In this document: positions 1-10,572 of the stretch, in pieces
Numbering within the stretch: position 1 is the first letter of the stretch
Layout of the letters: every line of letters starts with the position of its first letter
Assembly: GCA_029747585.1 (NCBI GenBank)
Contig: JAPEVF010000485.1
Span: 1-34,697 of the forward strand
Direction: 5' to 3'
DNA from: Pleurotus djamor
Taxonomy: Eukaryota > Basidiomycota > Agaricomycetes > Agaricales > Pleurotaceae
DNA: 34,697 bases
Notes under the pieces: generated by a model
Databases searched by the model: none
What the model was told of the DNA's origin: nothing
The model's input: the letters and a program-made list of their open reading frames with translations, nothing else
Program-made: the position numbers and the translations under genes

Positions 1-703
1 CGCGTCGATTTTAACCCCATAAAACTAGCAACTTTCAACCCACTATTGAGCCGTTTATTGACGTTCCCCAGTGAGCACGGTTAATGCTGTGACCTATCGT
101 TGCCCTTTGCTCATTCTTCGCTTCGGATAGTTCCCGTTATCGCTGCAATTAACGGACATTGTTTCGCCGGTGGTTTCATGCTCTCCTTGGCTTGCGACTA
201 TCGAGTGATGACGGATGGCAGCAAGCGCAATGCTTGGCTCTCCATGAACGAAGTTAGTTTCTTCCCTTCCGCTGTTTCCCCGCAAAGTCTGATAGCGCAA
301 ACATAGATTCATTTCGGCGCTGTGTGGCCCCTTTCGTTCACAGCTGTTCTCCGTGCCAAAGTCAGTGATAGCAACACCCGTCGCAAAATTGCCCTCGAGG
401 GTCACCGTTTCACGGCAACCGATGGACAGAAAGTTGGGTTTATTGATTACGTTGTACCTGGGAACACGGCCGATGTCCTCGCAAAAGCCGAGCAGCTGGC
501 AGACTCTGTTTCATCGTTGGCAAGCACTGGCGTATGGGGGTTGATCAAGGTGCGCAGATGCTATCATTGGTTATTGATTGTGTTTACCCATGTCAATATT
601 TACTCAGGCTGATCTCTACCGAGATGCTTTGGAGTCGGTGGCCAAGGATCCTAGGATGACCAACGCATTCCATGATGACGCAGCTGCGAAGTCACGCCTC
701 TAG
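1..703 (+). CDS. Enoyl-CoA hydratase/isomerase (crotonase family), 5'-truncated by the window edge
   Basis: The visible exons are 1-70, 131-252, 307-549 and 608-703. Joined, they give 176 residues with no internal stop. The crotonase core is clear: PVIAAINGH, then FAGGFMLSLACDYRV, which forms the glycine-rich oxyanion-hole region. The Glu of LSMNE followed by IHFG sits where family members carry a catalytic glutamate. The chain ends in SRL, a PTS1-type tripeptide, so a peroxisomal matrix enzyme of fatty-acid beta-oxidation is likely. Delta3,Delta2-enoyl-CoA isomerase (ECI-like) fits better than a hydratase, judging by the shape of the MNE region, but this is inference. The N-terminal part lies outside the window. 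It is followed by about 870 bp without a gene. Confidence 0.85.
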
Positions 704-1577
704 AGTTCAATGTTATGTCGTTGCTTGTATCTCCCCTCTTGTATAATGTTGATGGCGTTCACATACCGTGGACTCGGGCATGTCGGCCTTTCCGTAAGTT
801 TGGCTGTCCTGGTATGTCAAGATCTCATAAATCAATGATAGAACCCCAGTCTAGTGTTTGCATCATGACCAAGCTGTTGAAGGTGTGCACGCAACAGCTC
901 TTTTCCCTCACCCTCCCCCATGGAACGTCAAATACTTTCCAAGCCACATGTGCATGCTCCTCCGCCACGATCTTTGCTCGTTGGATCGCAACTGCCGTCG
1001 CACAAGTTACCGTACATTACGCGTCGTCGAGCGTCTTATATTTGTCATGCTTGGACATTTGTCCCCCAGGTATCCGATGTCCACGCCCGCCGACTCACCC
1101 CAGCGTCTCAAGCAGACAGTGGTCCATCACATACTCATATTGACCACTTATTTATAGGGACACCCACCTACGGTCGTCGAATACTCGAAGCCAATCACCG
1201 CCGAATCAAAACAAATTCCGGTTGGATGTAGCATCAACGTTCGTGGAGCGCAACTATCACCCAGTTCCTTCCACATCTCCATATGAACACCTCCGCATGC
1301 GCTTCGCCTGTGGTCCTCTCGTATGGTTTGATCATAAGAACAAATCTCCAATTCTGAAAATGATTGATTAGCCAAGTGTCAATCAAGACTTCTCAGAACT
1401 CTAAGAGTATAAGTACTAAGCAGGGAATCTATGCAGGTCCACTCATCTCCAGTCCCATTCCGTCTTGCTTTCCTTTCTTTTTATTTTTATTTCTCTTCGT
1501 CTTCTTTCGCTCCTAGTGAGCCCTTTTCACCCTTTCCTTTAATTTTTGCCCGTCCTTTGTGTTCCAGATTTTTAGCG
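704..1577. other. Intergenic region and AP1 promoter
   Basis: I see no supported gene here. The open frames at 715-1143 and 858-1231 lack family similarity, splice context and plausible starts. From about 1441 the strand becomes strongly pyrimidine-rich (CTTT/TTC runs) up to the AP1 start codon, which is typical of a fungal 5' leader. Confidence 0.6.
1408..1413 (+). promoter_or_regulatory. TATA-like box of AP1
   Basis: TATAAG lies 170 bp upstream of the AP1 ATG at 1578 and is followed by a pyrimidine-rich leader. The other three protease genes in this window have the same spacing. Confidence 0.5.
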
Positions 1578-4055
1578 ATGCTCTCCCTTCCCCTCTTGGT
1601 TATTTCAGCGTCCCTTCTTGCCGCTTTCTCAACTTTCTCGCCAGTCGAGGCCACCCCCGTCAAGAGAGATCGAAGTGTCACCCTCCCACTAACACGCGTT
1701 GGCGGCAACAATGGCTCGGTCCATTCTCTCATCGTTTGTCTTTGCTTCTTCTAGGTGCATCCCAAAAACTCAATCATTTTTTCCTCACGTAGTATCATCA
1801 ACAACTCGCCAACCACGCTGCGCGGCGGGCTGCCTACCTCCTGGGCGGACAAGCCCCCTCTGCTGAAGCTCAAGAAGCGAAGATGCGGGACGTTATTGAA
1901 ATAATCGATAGACTTGATCGACTTGGAAAGCGTGATCAAGAACTCGCTGAAGAATATCCTATCTTGCTTGGCATGGTCCCGGTTCACTCGCTTCGCGATT
2001 CATTCCGTGAAGATTCAGTTGTTGAATACGGTTCTGCCAGTGGCCCCGTCAATGGTGTGCGCCGACATGAACCGCGGTCGCCACAAAATCCAGGGATTCG
2101 CAAGTATGCACCTAGTACTGCTCCTCTCGTTAGAGACTCACATTTCTTCGAAGCGGCCAATCCTCAGCGGTTAATGTCCCTAACAGAACACCATTCAGTG
2201 CTGGACCCCCATCGGCAGTAGGAAAACCACTACGCCCGTATGCACCCAATGCTGTTCAATGTCGTACCATGTGTTCGTGGCTTACGATGCTCCTAGACCT
2301 CAAGCTGTGGGCATCGGTGGACAATCTGCACCCCCTTCAAGTTTTGCAAACACACCATCATCCCCGTCAAGGTCTACAAATCCACTACCCTTTCGTCCGA
2401 TGTACGCAACTGACACTCCCTAGACCCCAATCTGTGAGGATCGGTGGACAATCTGCACCCCCTCCAAGTTCTGCAAACTCACCAGCCTCTGGTCCAATGT
2501 ATGCAACCAATTGTGTACTGTCACACGCAACTGACCCTGCCTAGACGTCAACCTATGAAGATCGGTGGACAATCTGCTCCCCCTCCAAGTTCTGCAAACT
2601 CGCCAGCCTCTGGTTCAATGTATGTCCCCCCACGTTGTATCATGTCGGTTTCTCAGGTTTACCATGATTCTAGGCCTACAACAAGCGACGCTGCTTTTCC
2701 TCCCACTTCGTCCGATAGTGCTGCTCTCAATATCGAGTAATACCTTTTCCCCGGATTTTGGTACTTGCATTCACGCATGCGCTAGGGCTATTGATATTTC
2801 ATATCGTGCAGAAGTGATGCTGAACGACGTCTCATCAAATCTTGTTGTTGACACGGCTTCTACCCTTGTTTGGACTGAGGTCAGCACCACATCACTATCC
2901 CTGCTGGTCAATGATGTTTCTCATTTGACGACCTGACTAGAACCCACCCCAAGATTTTACCCCTTTTACCACCCCTTCTCTAGACAAGGCTTCATACCTT
3001 GATAAAACCGTAATACGAGTCCAACTTGCTTCAGCGAACTTCGCCGTAGGACAACTTAGTGTGCCAGGTCTCATCTTTGGCATCCCGAAGCGTCTGGCTG
3101 GACCAGGTCTTGGTCCTTCTTCAGATGGTGTTTTAGGACTTGCACCACCAGTCGCAAACTTGAAGGTAAGTTACATACTATCAAATGAGAATCTACTATC
3201 TACTATTGACCTTCGTTTTGTCCTTAGCACTCCGTCTTATTACAGGACATGCAGCGGATTGGAAGACCCGCCGTTATCGGGTACAATCTTGGCACGTCGA
3301 AGTCCTCAGGTTCACCACCGAAAGTAAGAGAAGGACTTATCACCTTGGGGTATTTCTCAAACCGATTTCTTTATTTCAATAACTCATTCCTTCTTTCAGA
3401 GGTATAGATGGATCACAGATCACTGGCAGTCCTTTCACTCTACAAAACATTGGACGAAAGTTTTGGGAGGTTCCGATCTCCCAAGTCCTTGTTGATGGGA
3501 TGCCAGTGTCTGCTTCCCTCGCACGTCGCCGTCGCCCGCAGTTCCGCGGTATCATTGACACTGGATCAACTTTTGTCAATGCTCCATTCCAAATGGCAAT
3601 GGACATAAATAGTCTAATCAGCATGAATACATACTACTTCAGCGGAACCGGGCAGTTTTATATTCCATGTACACATTCCAAGACTGTGACCCTCCAACTG
3701 GGATCCGATATCCGTCTGGATATTCCTTCTTTAGCACTTGCTCATGAACCCATCGTCGAAAACATGCCTGATGGTGAGTAGCTTGATATCTCAATGTACG
3801 TGTAATATTTACCAACTCCTTCAATAGGTTATTGTGTCTCGGGAATCCAAGGGTTCGATTTCAATTTAGAAGCAAACCAATGGATAGTGAGAGCCTTTGA
3901 GATATTTTTGAAGACCATCAGAATACTCATGATCACCGTAGCTAGGGGATGTCCTTTTGAAGAACGTTTACTTCTGGACGGATCTGGACAACGATGAGAT
4001 AGGCTTCGCCAATCTGAAATCAGTTGGAACTGTCGTTCGAGAAGTGCCCGTATAG
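1578..4055 (+). CDS. AP1: divergent secreted A1 (pepsin-like) aspartic protease homolog with repeated linker exons
   Basis: Thirteen exons join in phase: 1578-1733, 1793-2103, 2187-2237, 2297-2371, 2424-2498, 2545-2619, 2674-2736, 2786-2879, 2941-3165, 3228-3349, 3400-3773, 3828-3886 and 3942-4055, giving 597 residues. There is a hydrophobic signal peptide, then an ATPVKRD junction and a VTLPLTR pro-segment motif shared with AP2-4. Three Pro/Ser-rich linker exons follow (IGGQSAPPPSSANSP type). The protease fold includes DGVLGLA, the second catalytic motif IIDTGSTFV (Asp codon 3557-3559) and the Cys pair of FYIPCT and GYCVSGI. The first motif reads VVDTASTLVW (Asp codon 2850-2852): the catalytic Asp is present but the Gly is Ala. 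The flap YGTG is not recognisable. Exon 1 ends at the same place in all four paralogs. The frame is intact, so this is probably a functional gene, but normal catalysis is doubtful. Confidence 0.82.
2297..2673 (+). repeat. Three tandem exon-intron units inside AP1 (three 75-nt exons)
   Basis: The exons at 2297-2371, 2424-2498 and 2545-2619 are each exactly 75 nt, all in the same phase, so each adds 25 residues. All contain ATCGGTGGACAATCTGC followed by CCCC, then AGTT and TGCAAAC. The second and third are almost identical. The full units are 127, 121 and 129 bp, each with its own 46-54-nt intron. The introns differ much more than the exons. Confidence 0.85.
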
Positions 4056-4306
4056 AATGCGCGTCGGTGGGCTAGAGACCGGCCGACTATATCATATACA
4101 CTTATAATCTCGCATACATGATAGTTGAGAAAAACTGAAGGGGTGTTAGAAGCGCGCCCCTGAACTTGATGTACACAACGTTACGACTTGGAGTCGACAA
4201 ATACAGTCTCTCGGATAGTTCCGCGTCTAACTTTCAACTCGCCATTATGCGTCAAAATGTGAAGATTCAGAAACGGGGACGTTCTAAACTTCAAGCTTCA
4301 AGCTTA

Positions 4307-4323
4307 AGGCCTCCTTGAGGCCT
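4307..4323. promoter_or_regulatory. Short palindrome AGGCCTC/GAGGCCT upstream of TM-A
   Basis: Two 7-nt arms with a 3-nt spacer lie about 30 bp before the TATA-like box of TM-A. The 8-mer GAGGCCTC (4317-4324) recurs upstream of TM-B at 7421-7428. A binding site is possible but unproven. Confidence 0.3.
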
Positions 4324-4353
4324 CAGGGGATTTTCGATGGTGCCCGGTCGCAT

Positions 4354-4359
4354 TATAAG
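4354..4359 (+). promoter_or_regulatory. TATA-like box of TM-A
   Basis: TATAAG sits within CATTATAAGCACC, 95 bp before the ATG at 4449 and 125 bp before the ATG at 4479. The equivalent stretch upstream of TM-B lacks these bases. Confidence 0.5.
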
Positions 4360-4478
4360 CACCTTCGTCTGTTTTGGGCTGGTTCGTGGTCAGAGGCTGT
4401 GGGTCGTTCACTCCCTGACCCTGATCTTCAAAATCTACAGCATGCCCCATGTCCACGACGTCCGCCTTCTCAGCACCT

Positions 4479-7230
4479 ATGCAGAAGGAAATCTTGTCGC
4501 ATCGTTATGCTGCACCGAAGCTGGACGCGCCGTACGAGGAGGACCCTGCAGGCCACGAATTAGATCAATATTCTCCAGCAATAGGCGTTGGTCAACACCC
4601 ATACACTCGAATCCAAGGCCAGGACCATGATATCACGCCCATAGGCAAGTCAGGACTGCTTGGTACCACTGGCGCATTCGACCCACGACCACGATCTACA
4701 GCCTCTACTGGCTTCAAGCTCAGAACCAGTTTCCTTCGCCCATCGAAACACCCATTCTCTTCCTCACATGAACCGCCAGACTGGCTGATCATTTTAATAC
4801 ATATCTGCCTATGTCTTCTTGTGACTCCAATTTTGATGATTTTCGTGGCCCTCGCGCAGAATAGGTCTCTATTCTGGGCTCGTTTGGTGGTTGCTTGCGG
4901 ATGCGCGTTGATTGGTGCCGCTCTGGGGATAACCTTACTCTCACTTGGACAACGTCTGATCGAGGCAATAGGCAAGCAAACTTCTATCATCGTTCGCATC
5001 GAACCCAGTCAGATAATAGGGCCTGTACAGCATGGACGACCATCATACAACAGAGCTCACCAAGCCTCTCTGGAGTAGCGCTTCGGGACGTCGCTTCCAC
5101 AACGAGAAGCTCCACGGCTCTGTTGACCGTGTACCACATTTTCCGCACTCGTTTGGCTTACAACCGGGCGTCGCGGCGACAAGAGCAAGTGTCCTCATCT
5201 CGCGCTCCACCTCTCTTTCTGATTGGACTCTAGATCACAATGGTGGTGGTTCTTGTATGTTTTCTATGGTCTTGTCATCATCATAACATCTGCTGGTCTT
5301 GCCTTCCTCCTCGGTCGTATTGTGGATATTACTGCTTCCATTCAGGCAAGTACTCTAAGATGAGGCGAAGATAAAATGTACTTGATCCCGTCTATTCACG
5401 TACAGAGCCAAGATTCTGAGTATTACGAGGTTCCTATAAGAGGCGCTCTCAGTGACGCTGATATCGCTAGAGGAAGAGTTTTGACAACAACAACCCTAAA
5501 TGTGAGTGTTTCGGTCTTGGCATACACTCGATCAAAAACTTACACCACATGAAGAGATTTGCCCAACCTTGGACTTTATTCCCTCTCTCGTCCACAGGCA
5601 CCACCCCATCCACCACGGTCCTGCCCTGGGGGGATGATAGGGTGTATTTCTATGACAATATCTCCCCAAGTCTTCTGTCTGCTTCGGGTAATTGTGTCTC
5701 TCTTGCTACAAACACCCGACCCGAGATCGGTGTTCTCAACACCACTACTACATTTCTGGTCAACTCTCAAGATGGTAACAGTGACCCCGGAATGATTGCC
5801 AGGTGAGATGGCTTCGTGCTGTTTTGGCCAAGTCCGTTGAACCACCCTTTATGTGGTATAGGTTTCCCAGGTGGGGTTTGCGCTCCCATTGCGTAAAGGA
5901 GACCCACCCCTTCGCCATGTGCGTCCCAAGTGCTCCTTCGTAGCAGCCGTTCTGATTCTATGGTTATTAGAATTCCTCGTTCAAACCTCAGTTATACATA
6001 TCTGTTCACCCATAAAGACACCCTGTCAGAGCTTTTTCGGTCGATTGACATGGATGTCCCAGTTTTCCTCAACCAGAACTTGAACGAATCATCACTGAAA
6101 TCTTTGGATTCAATCGAAGAGCCTGTGGATTATAGCGCCTACGCGACCGTAGGTACGCAAACATTTCCTTTCTCTAGCTGTGTCGTCACCGACCACTGAT
6201 TTATGATTAGCATCGTTCGAAGACACCGGGGATCCTGTTTCATTCGAATTCACGCCAGTTTATCTCGGCCCCAATGGAGCTGTCAGGCTTGAAACATTCC
6301 TTGTCAGGCTCAACACGACATTCGCTCACAATGCCGAATTTTTGACTTTTGGAGATGTAGCCACAGACTTAGAAGGTAGTCGGATTGGCTACGATGCCGT
6401 CATATGCATTCAAGCTTACGAACCTTGGATCGTTGAAGCAAGAAACTCGTCCGTATCTTCCGGGCTGGTCGGACTTGTAGGAAAAGGACATGAAGTTAGG
6501 GATAGGAAAAGAGAGAAGCTTCTTGGGAGCAGCTCCAACGGTGCTCTCAGGAATATCAAGGAGAAATTAATCACTGAAGTTTACGCCGCGGCACGTTCTA
6601 GTTCTGATACATCATTCATTACGGTGAGTTTGCAAGGTTTGATCAAGTATTGCTATATTCATGCGCCTCGTCATTCCCTGTTTAGAGCAACTCTGAATCT
6701 GGAGCAATACTTAATACATATTCACCTAGTTCATTGGTAGGATCGTCGTCTGCTCACCACGGCTAAGTAGCTGACCACACGAACAGTTAATCAGCTTCTC
6801 GGGCGGAGATATCGACCCCGATTACCCATACCTGAGTTATACCCGCCTTGATGCGAAGCAGGTGGAGCAAACTCGCGCCATGGCCGACGTACACAACGTC
6901 CTCTCCTACCTCTCTGGCTGCGACAACCTCGTCGCACGATCGTATCCAAACCGCCTGCTTTCCAACGTTCGGATACTACCGGCGTTCCTGATTGCTTTTA
7001 CGCTCTTTGTGGCGATACTGGGTGTTCTTGGGGGTTTGTTCGTGCCGAAATTGCCTTTGGGAGTTCCGAGGAGGGATTTCCATGCGTATTCGTGGGCTGC
7101 TATGTATGTTGGTGGGGAGATGAAGTACGAACCGGGCGAGGGTAAGGATGAAGTGTTTGAGAAGTCGATGGAGATGGAAGAGATTGAACGACGTTTCGGG
7201 GATACACGGCTTCGTTATGTAGTAAATTAA
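4479..7230 (+). CDS. TM-A: unrecognised membrane protein, four predicted TM helices and a large loop domain
   Basis: Ten exons: 4479-4971, 5031-5184, 5234-5345, 5406-5501, 5555-5802, 5862-5918, 5971-6152, 6211-6623, 6686-6736 and 6787-7230, giving 749 residues. I chose 4479 because the Met is shared with TM-B; an upstream in-frame ATG at 4449 is TTG there. Predicted helices lie near residues 102-126, 133-156, 218-245 and 664-688. The roughly 400-residue stretch between helices 3 and 4 has N-glycosylation sequons (NTT, NSS), so it is probably outside the cell or luminal. The tail is short and rich in Glu and Arg. Introns 1 (4972), 2 (5185) and 3 (5346) start with GC rather than GT; the frame supports all three. 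I recognise no domain. It lies between AP1 and its paralog TM-B. Confidence 0.78.
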
Positions 7231-7849
7231 AGTATATTCAGGTCGCTGAGTAGAACAGACACTAGTGCGGCATCCTCTGTTGAATCTTACGGAGAGCCGA
7301 AATCAAGAGATGAACAGGAATTACGGAGGTGCTCGACAAAAGTGAGTTCCTTTTCAAGGTCATTCGACACTCAATCTTGCGACGTAAATTACGTAACGAT
7401 ATGATTGTCATTTCGACGCGGAGGCCTCTGCATCAGGGGGGTCGAGGTGATCGCGCCAATCAGAGCTTTCGCACCTTTAGGGATACGCATGGCAAGGCCT
7501 CGCACCCTCAGATCTCATTGACTTCTCTAACATCTTTTCCTCGGTTCAACATGCCCTGGATCCGCTTGAGGCTTGGCCTGGTACTAATGAATCATTAATT
7601 ATGCGTCTCCAGTTCGTTGCAAGATATTAGATGCGCAAGAAACTTTGTCCATTCATCGCTGGAGCGGACGTCAACCAAGCCGAAAAATGAACATCTGTCG
7701 GCGTTGATCTAATTTGCTGCGTGCGGGGGTGCTCGGTAGCATTTTCTTCGTCTGTTTTGGGCTGGTTCGTAGTCGTGGGTCGCTCACTCCCTGACCCTGA
7801 TGTTCAATATCTACTGCATAATCCCTTGTCCACGACGTCCGCCTCCTCA
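7231..7849. other. Intergenic region between TM-A and TM-B
   Basis: I see no gene. It contains a perfect 13-bp odd palindrome at 7382-7394 (ACGTAA, A, TTACGT), which resembles a bZIP-type site, and a GAGGCCTC palindrome at 7421-7428. Homology to the TM-A upstream region starts near 7728. The TATA-like element of TM-A is missing here. Confidence 0.5.
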
Positions 7850-10572
7850 ATGCCTAAAATCTTGTCGCATCGCCATGCTGCGTCGAAGCTGGACGCGCCA
7901 TACGAGGGGGATCCTGAAGGCCACGAACTGGATCAATATTCTCTGATAATAGGTGATGGTAAACATCCATACACCCGAATCCAAGGCCAGGATCGTGATA
8001 TCACACCCATAGGTAAGTCAGGATTGCTCGGTACCGCTGGCGCATTCGATTCACGACCACGACCTACAGCCTCTAATAGTTTCAACTTCAAAATGTTCAG
8101 TTTCCTTCGCCCGTCAAAACATCCGTTCTCTCCATCACATGAACCGCCAGACTGGCTGATCATTCTAATACATATCTGCCTATGTCTTCTTGTGACTCCA
8201 ATCTTGATGATTTTCGTGGCTCTCGCGCAGAATAGGTCTCTATTCTGGGCTCGTTTAATCATTGCTTGCGGATGCGCGTTGATTGGTGCAACTCTGGGGA
8301 TAACCTTACTCTCACTTGGACAACGTCTGATCGAGGCAATAGGTAAGCAACCCTCTATCATCGTTCGCATTGAACCCAGTCGGATAATAGTGTACAGCAT
8401 GGACGACCATCATACAACAGAGCTCACCAAGCCTCTCCGGAGTAGCGCTTCGGGATATCGCTGCAACCACAAAAAGCTCTACAACTCTCTTGACCGTGTA
8501 CCACATCTTCCGCACTCGTTTGGCTTATAATCGGACATCACGGAGACAAGAGCAAGTCCCTCCGCTTCGCGCTCACACTCTCTTACTGATTGGACTCTAG
8601 ATCCCAATGGTGGTGGTTCTTGTATGTTTTCTATGGTCTTGTCATCATCATAACATCTGCTGGTCTTGCCTTCCTCCTCGGTCGTATTGTGGATATTACT
8701 GCTTCCCTTCAGGCAAGTACTCCGAGATTAGAGGAAGATGGAGTGTTACCTGACTGCGTCTCTTCACGTACAGAGCCAAGATTCCGAGTATTACGAGGTT
8801 CCCATAAGGGGCGCTCTCAACGACGCTGACCTCGCCAGAGCAAGAACCATGTCTTCGACTACCCTAAATGTGAGTACCTTGATCTTTACACACACACGGT
8901 CACAAGCTTACACCACGTGAAGAACTTTGCCCTAACTTGGACTTTATTCCCTGTCTCTCCTGCCGGCACCACCCCGTCTACCACGGTCCTGCCCTGGGAG
9001 ACTGACAGAGTGTATTTCTATGACAACATTTCCCAAAGTCTTCTGTTTGCATCAGATGATTGTGTCTCTCTTGCTACAAACTCTCTACCTGAGATCGACG
9101 TTCTCAACTCCACTGCTACATTGACGGCCACCTCACGAGACGGCGGCAATGATCCCGGGATGATTGCCAGGTAAGATGGTTTCGTACCGTTTCGGCCAGG
9201 CCTGTTGAGTACTTCCAGGTTTCCTAAGTGGGGTATGCGCATTCATTGCGTGAAGGAGACCCACCCCTCTGCTATGTGCGTCCCAAGTTCTACTCTTGAG
9301 CCGTGCTGATTCTGTGGATGCTAGAATTCCTCGCTCAAACCACAATTATACGTATCTGTTCACGCATAGAGACACTTTGTCAGAGCTTTTTCGCTCTATC
9401 AACATGGATGTCCCAGTCTTTCTCAAGCAGACCTTGAACGAATCGTCGCTGAACCCGTCGGATTCTATCAGAGAGTACATGGATTATAGCGTCTTCGGGA
9501 CAGTTGGTAATAAGGTATTTACTTCCGTCCACTGTGTCAGTACTGATTTATGATCAGGATGGTATCATAACACCGGGGACACTATTTCGTTCCATACCAA
9601 GCCAGTTTCTCTAGGCCCTAGTGGAGCGGCCACGCTTGAAACAGTCCTTGTCAGGCTCAACACGACATTTGCACCCAACGGCGAATTCTTGGCTTATGGA
9701 GATGTTGTTCCAGGCTCACAAGGTAGTCGAATCGGATACGATGCCGCCGTATGTCTTCAAATGTACGAGCCTTGGATTGTTGAAGCAAGAAACTCTTCCG
9801 TATCTTCCGGGCTGTTCAGGCTTGTAGGGAAAGGGAGTGAAGTCACTGATGGTAATGGGAGGAAGGAGAAGCTTCTTGGGAGCAGAGTCGACAGTGCTCT
9901 CAGGAATATCACGGAAAAATCAATCACTGAAGTCTTCAGCACTGCGCACGCTAGTGCCATCACATCAATGATTAAGGTGAGTTTGAAAGGCTCGGTTAGT
10001 TTTTATATTAACACACATGCATTGTCATTTCCTGCGTAGGACAACTCTAATGCAATGTTTTATGCACCTACTTCAATGGTAGGAACTGCGTCTGCCCACC
10101 ACAGCCAAGCCACTCATCACACAAACAGTCCATTAGCTTCTCAAGCGGATCTATCGACCCTAATTACCCATACATGAGTTACACCCGCCTTGATGCGAAG
10201 CAGGTCGAGAAAGCTCGCGCCATGGCCGACGTACACAACGTCCTCTCCTACCTCTCTGGCTGCGACAACCTCGTCGCACGATCGTACCCAAACCGCCTGC
10301 TTTCCAACGTTCGGATACTGCCGGCGTTCTTGATTGCTTTTACGCTCTTTGTGGCGATATTGGGCCTTCTTGCGGGCTTGTTCGTGCCGAAATTGCCTTT
10401 GGGAGTTCCGAGGAGGGATTTCCATGCGTATTCGTGGGCTGCTATGTACGTTGGTGGGGAGATGAAGTATGAACCGGGCGAGGGTACGGATGAAGTGTTT
10501 GAGAAGTCGATGGAGATGGAAGAGATTGAACGACGTTTCGGGGATGCACGACTTCGTTACGCGGTAAATTAA
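7850..10572 (+). CDS. TM-B: paralog of TM-A, unrecognised four-helix membrane protein
   Basis: Ten exons: 7850-8342, 8398-8551, 8601-8712, 8774-8869, 8923-9170, 9219-9275, 9325-9506, 9558-9976, 10040-10078 and 10129-10572, giving 747 residues. The start MPKILSHRH aligns with MQKEILSHRY of TM-A. Helices are at the same places: WLIILIHICLCLLVTPIL, then ACGCALIGATLGITLLSL, then WWWFLYVFYGLVIIITSAG, and ILPAFLIAFTLFVAIL near the C-terminus. Intron 1 begins with GTAAGC where TM-A has GCAAGC. Introns 2 (8552) and 3 (8713) begin with GCAAGT in both genes. Exon 9 is four codons shorter than in TM-A. The frame is open throughout. Whether it is expressed is uncertain, because the promoter element is altered. 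Function unknown. Confidence 0.78.

Larger units (their letters stand above)
4056..4478. other. Intergenic region between AP1 and TM-A
   Basis: There is no gene. It holds a small perfect hairpin at 4307-4323 (AGGCCTC, 3-nt loop, GAGGCCT) and a TATAAG at 4354-4359. From about 4339 the sequence is homologous to the region upstream of TM-B (from about 7728), so it belongs to the duplicated unit. Confidence 0.6.
4339..10572 (+). repeat. Tandem gene duplication, unit A about 4339-7230 and unit B about 7728-10572
   Basis: Both units contain the same ten-exon gene with the same intron positions and phases, plus about 110 bp of related upstream sequence. Similarity is patchy. It is very high in the first exon and over the last about 400 bases (roughly 20 differences by eye), and clearly lower in exons 7-9, where small indels occur. 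Several introns still align. Confidence 0.85.

Noticed and set aside
2104..2736. AP1 as a pseudogene because of stops in the linker region
   Set aside because: All stops fall in introns. Exons with standard GT-AG ends join without interruption to the final TAG.
2444..2740. Open frame across the AP1 repeats as a separate gene
   Set aside because: It is read through exon-intron units in one frame and has no start context. The spliced model explains the sequence better.
4592..4999. 135-codon minus-strand ORF in TM-A exon 1, and its counterpart at 7933-8400
   Set aside because: Both are antisense shadows of a conserved coding exon. The plus-strand frame has the helices, splice sites and paralog conservation.
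5803..5970. Treating this as one 168-nt intron of TM-A
   Set aside because: A 57-nt exon (5862-5918) inside it keeps the phase, is conserved as protein in TM-B (9219-9275) and leaves two introns of normal length.
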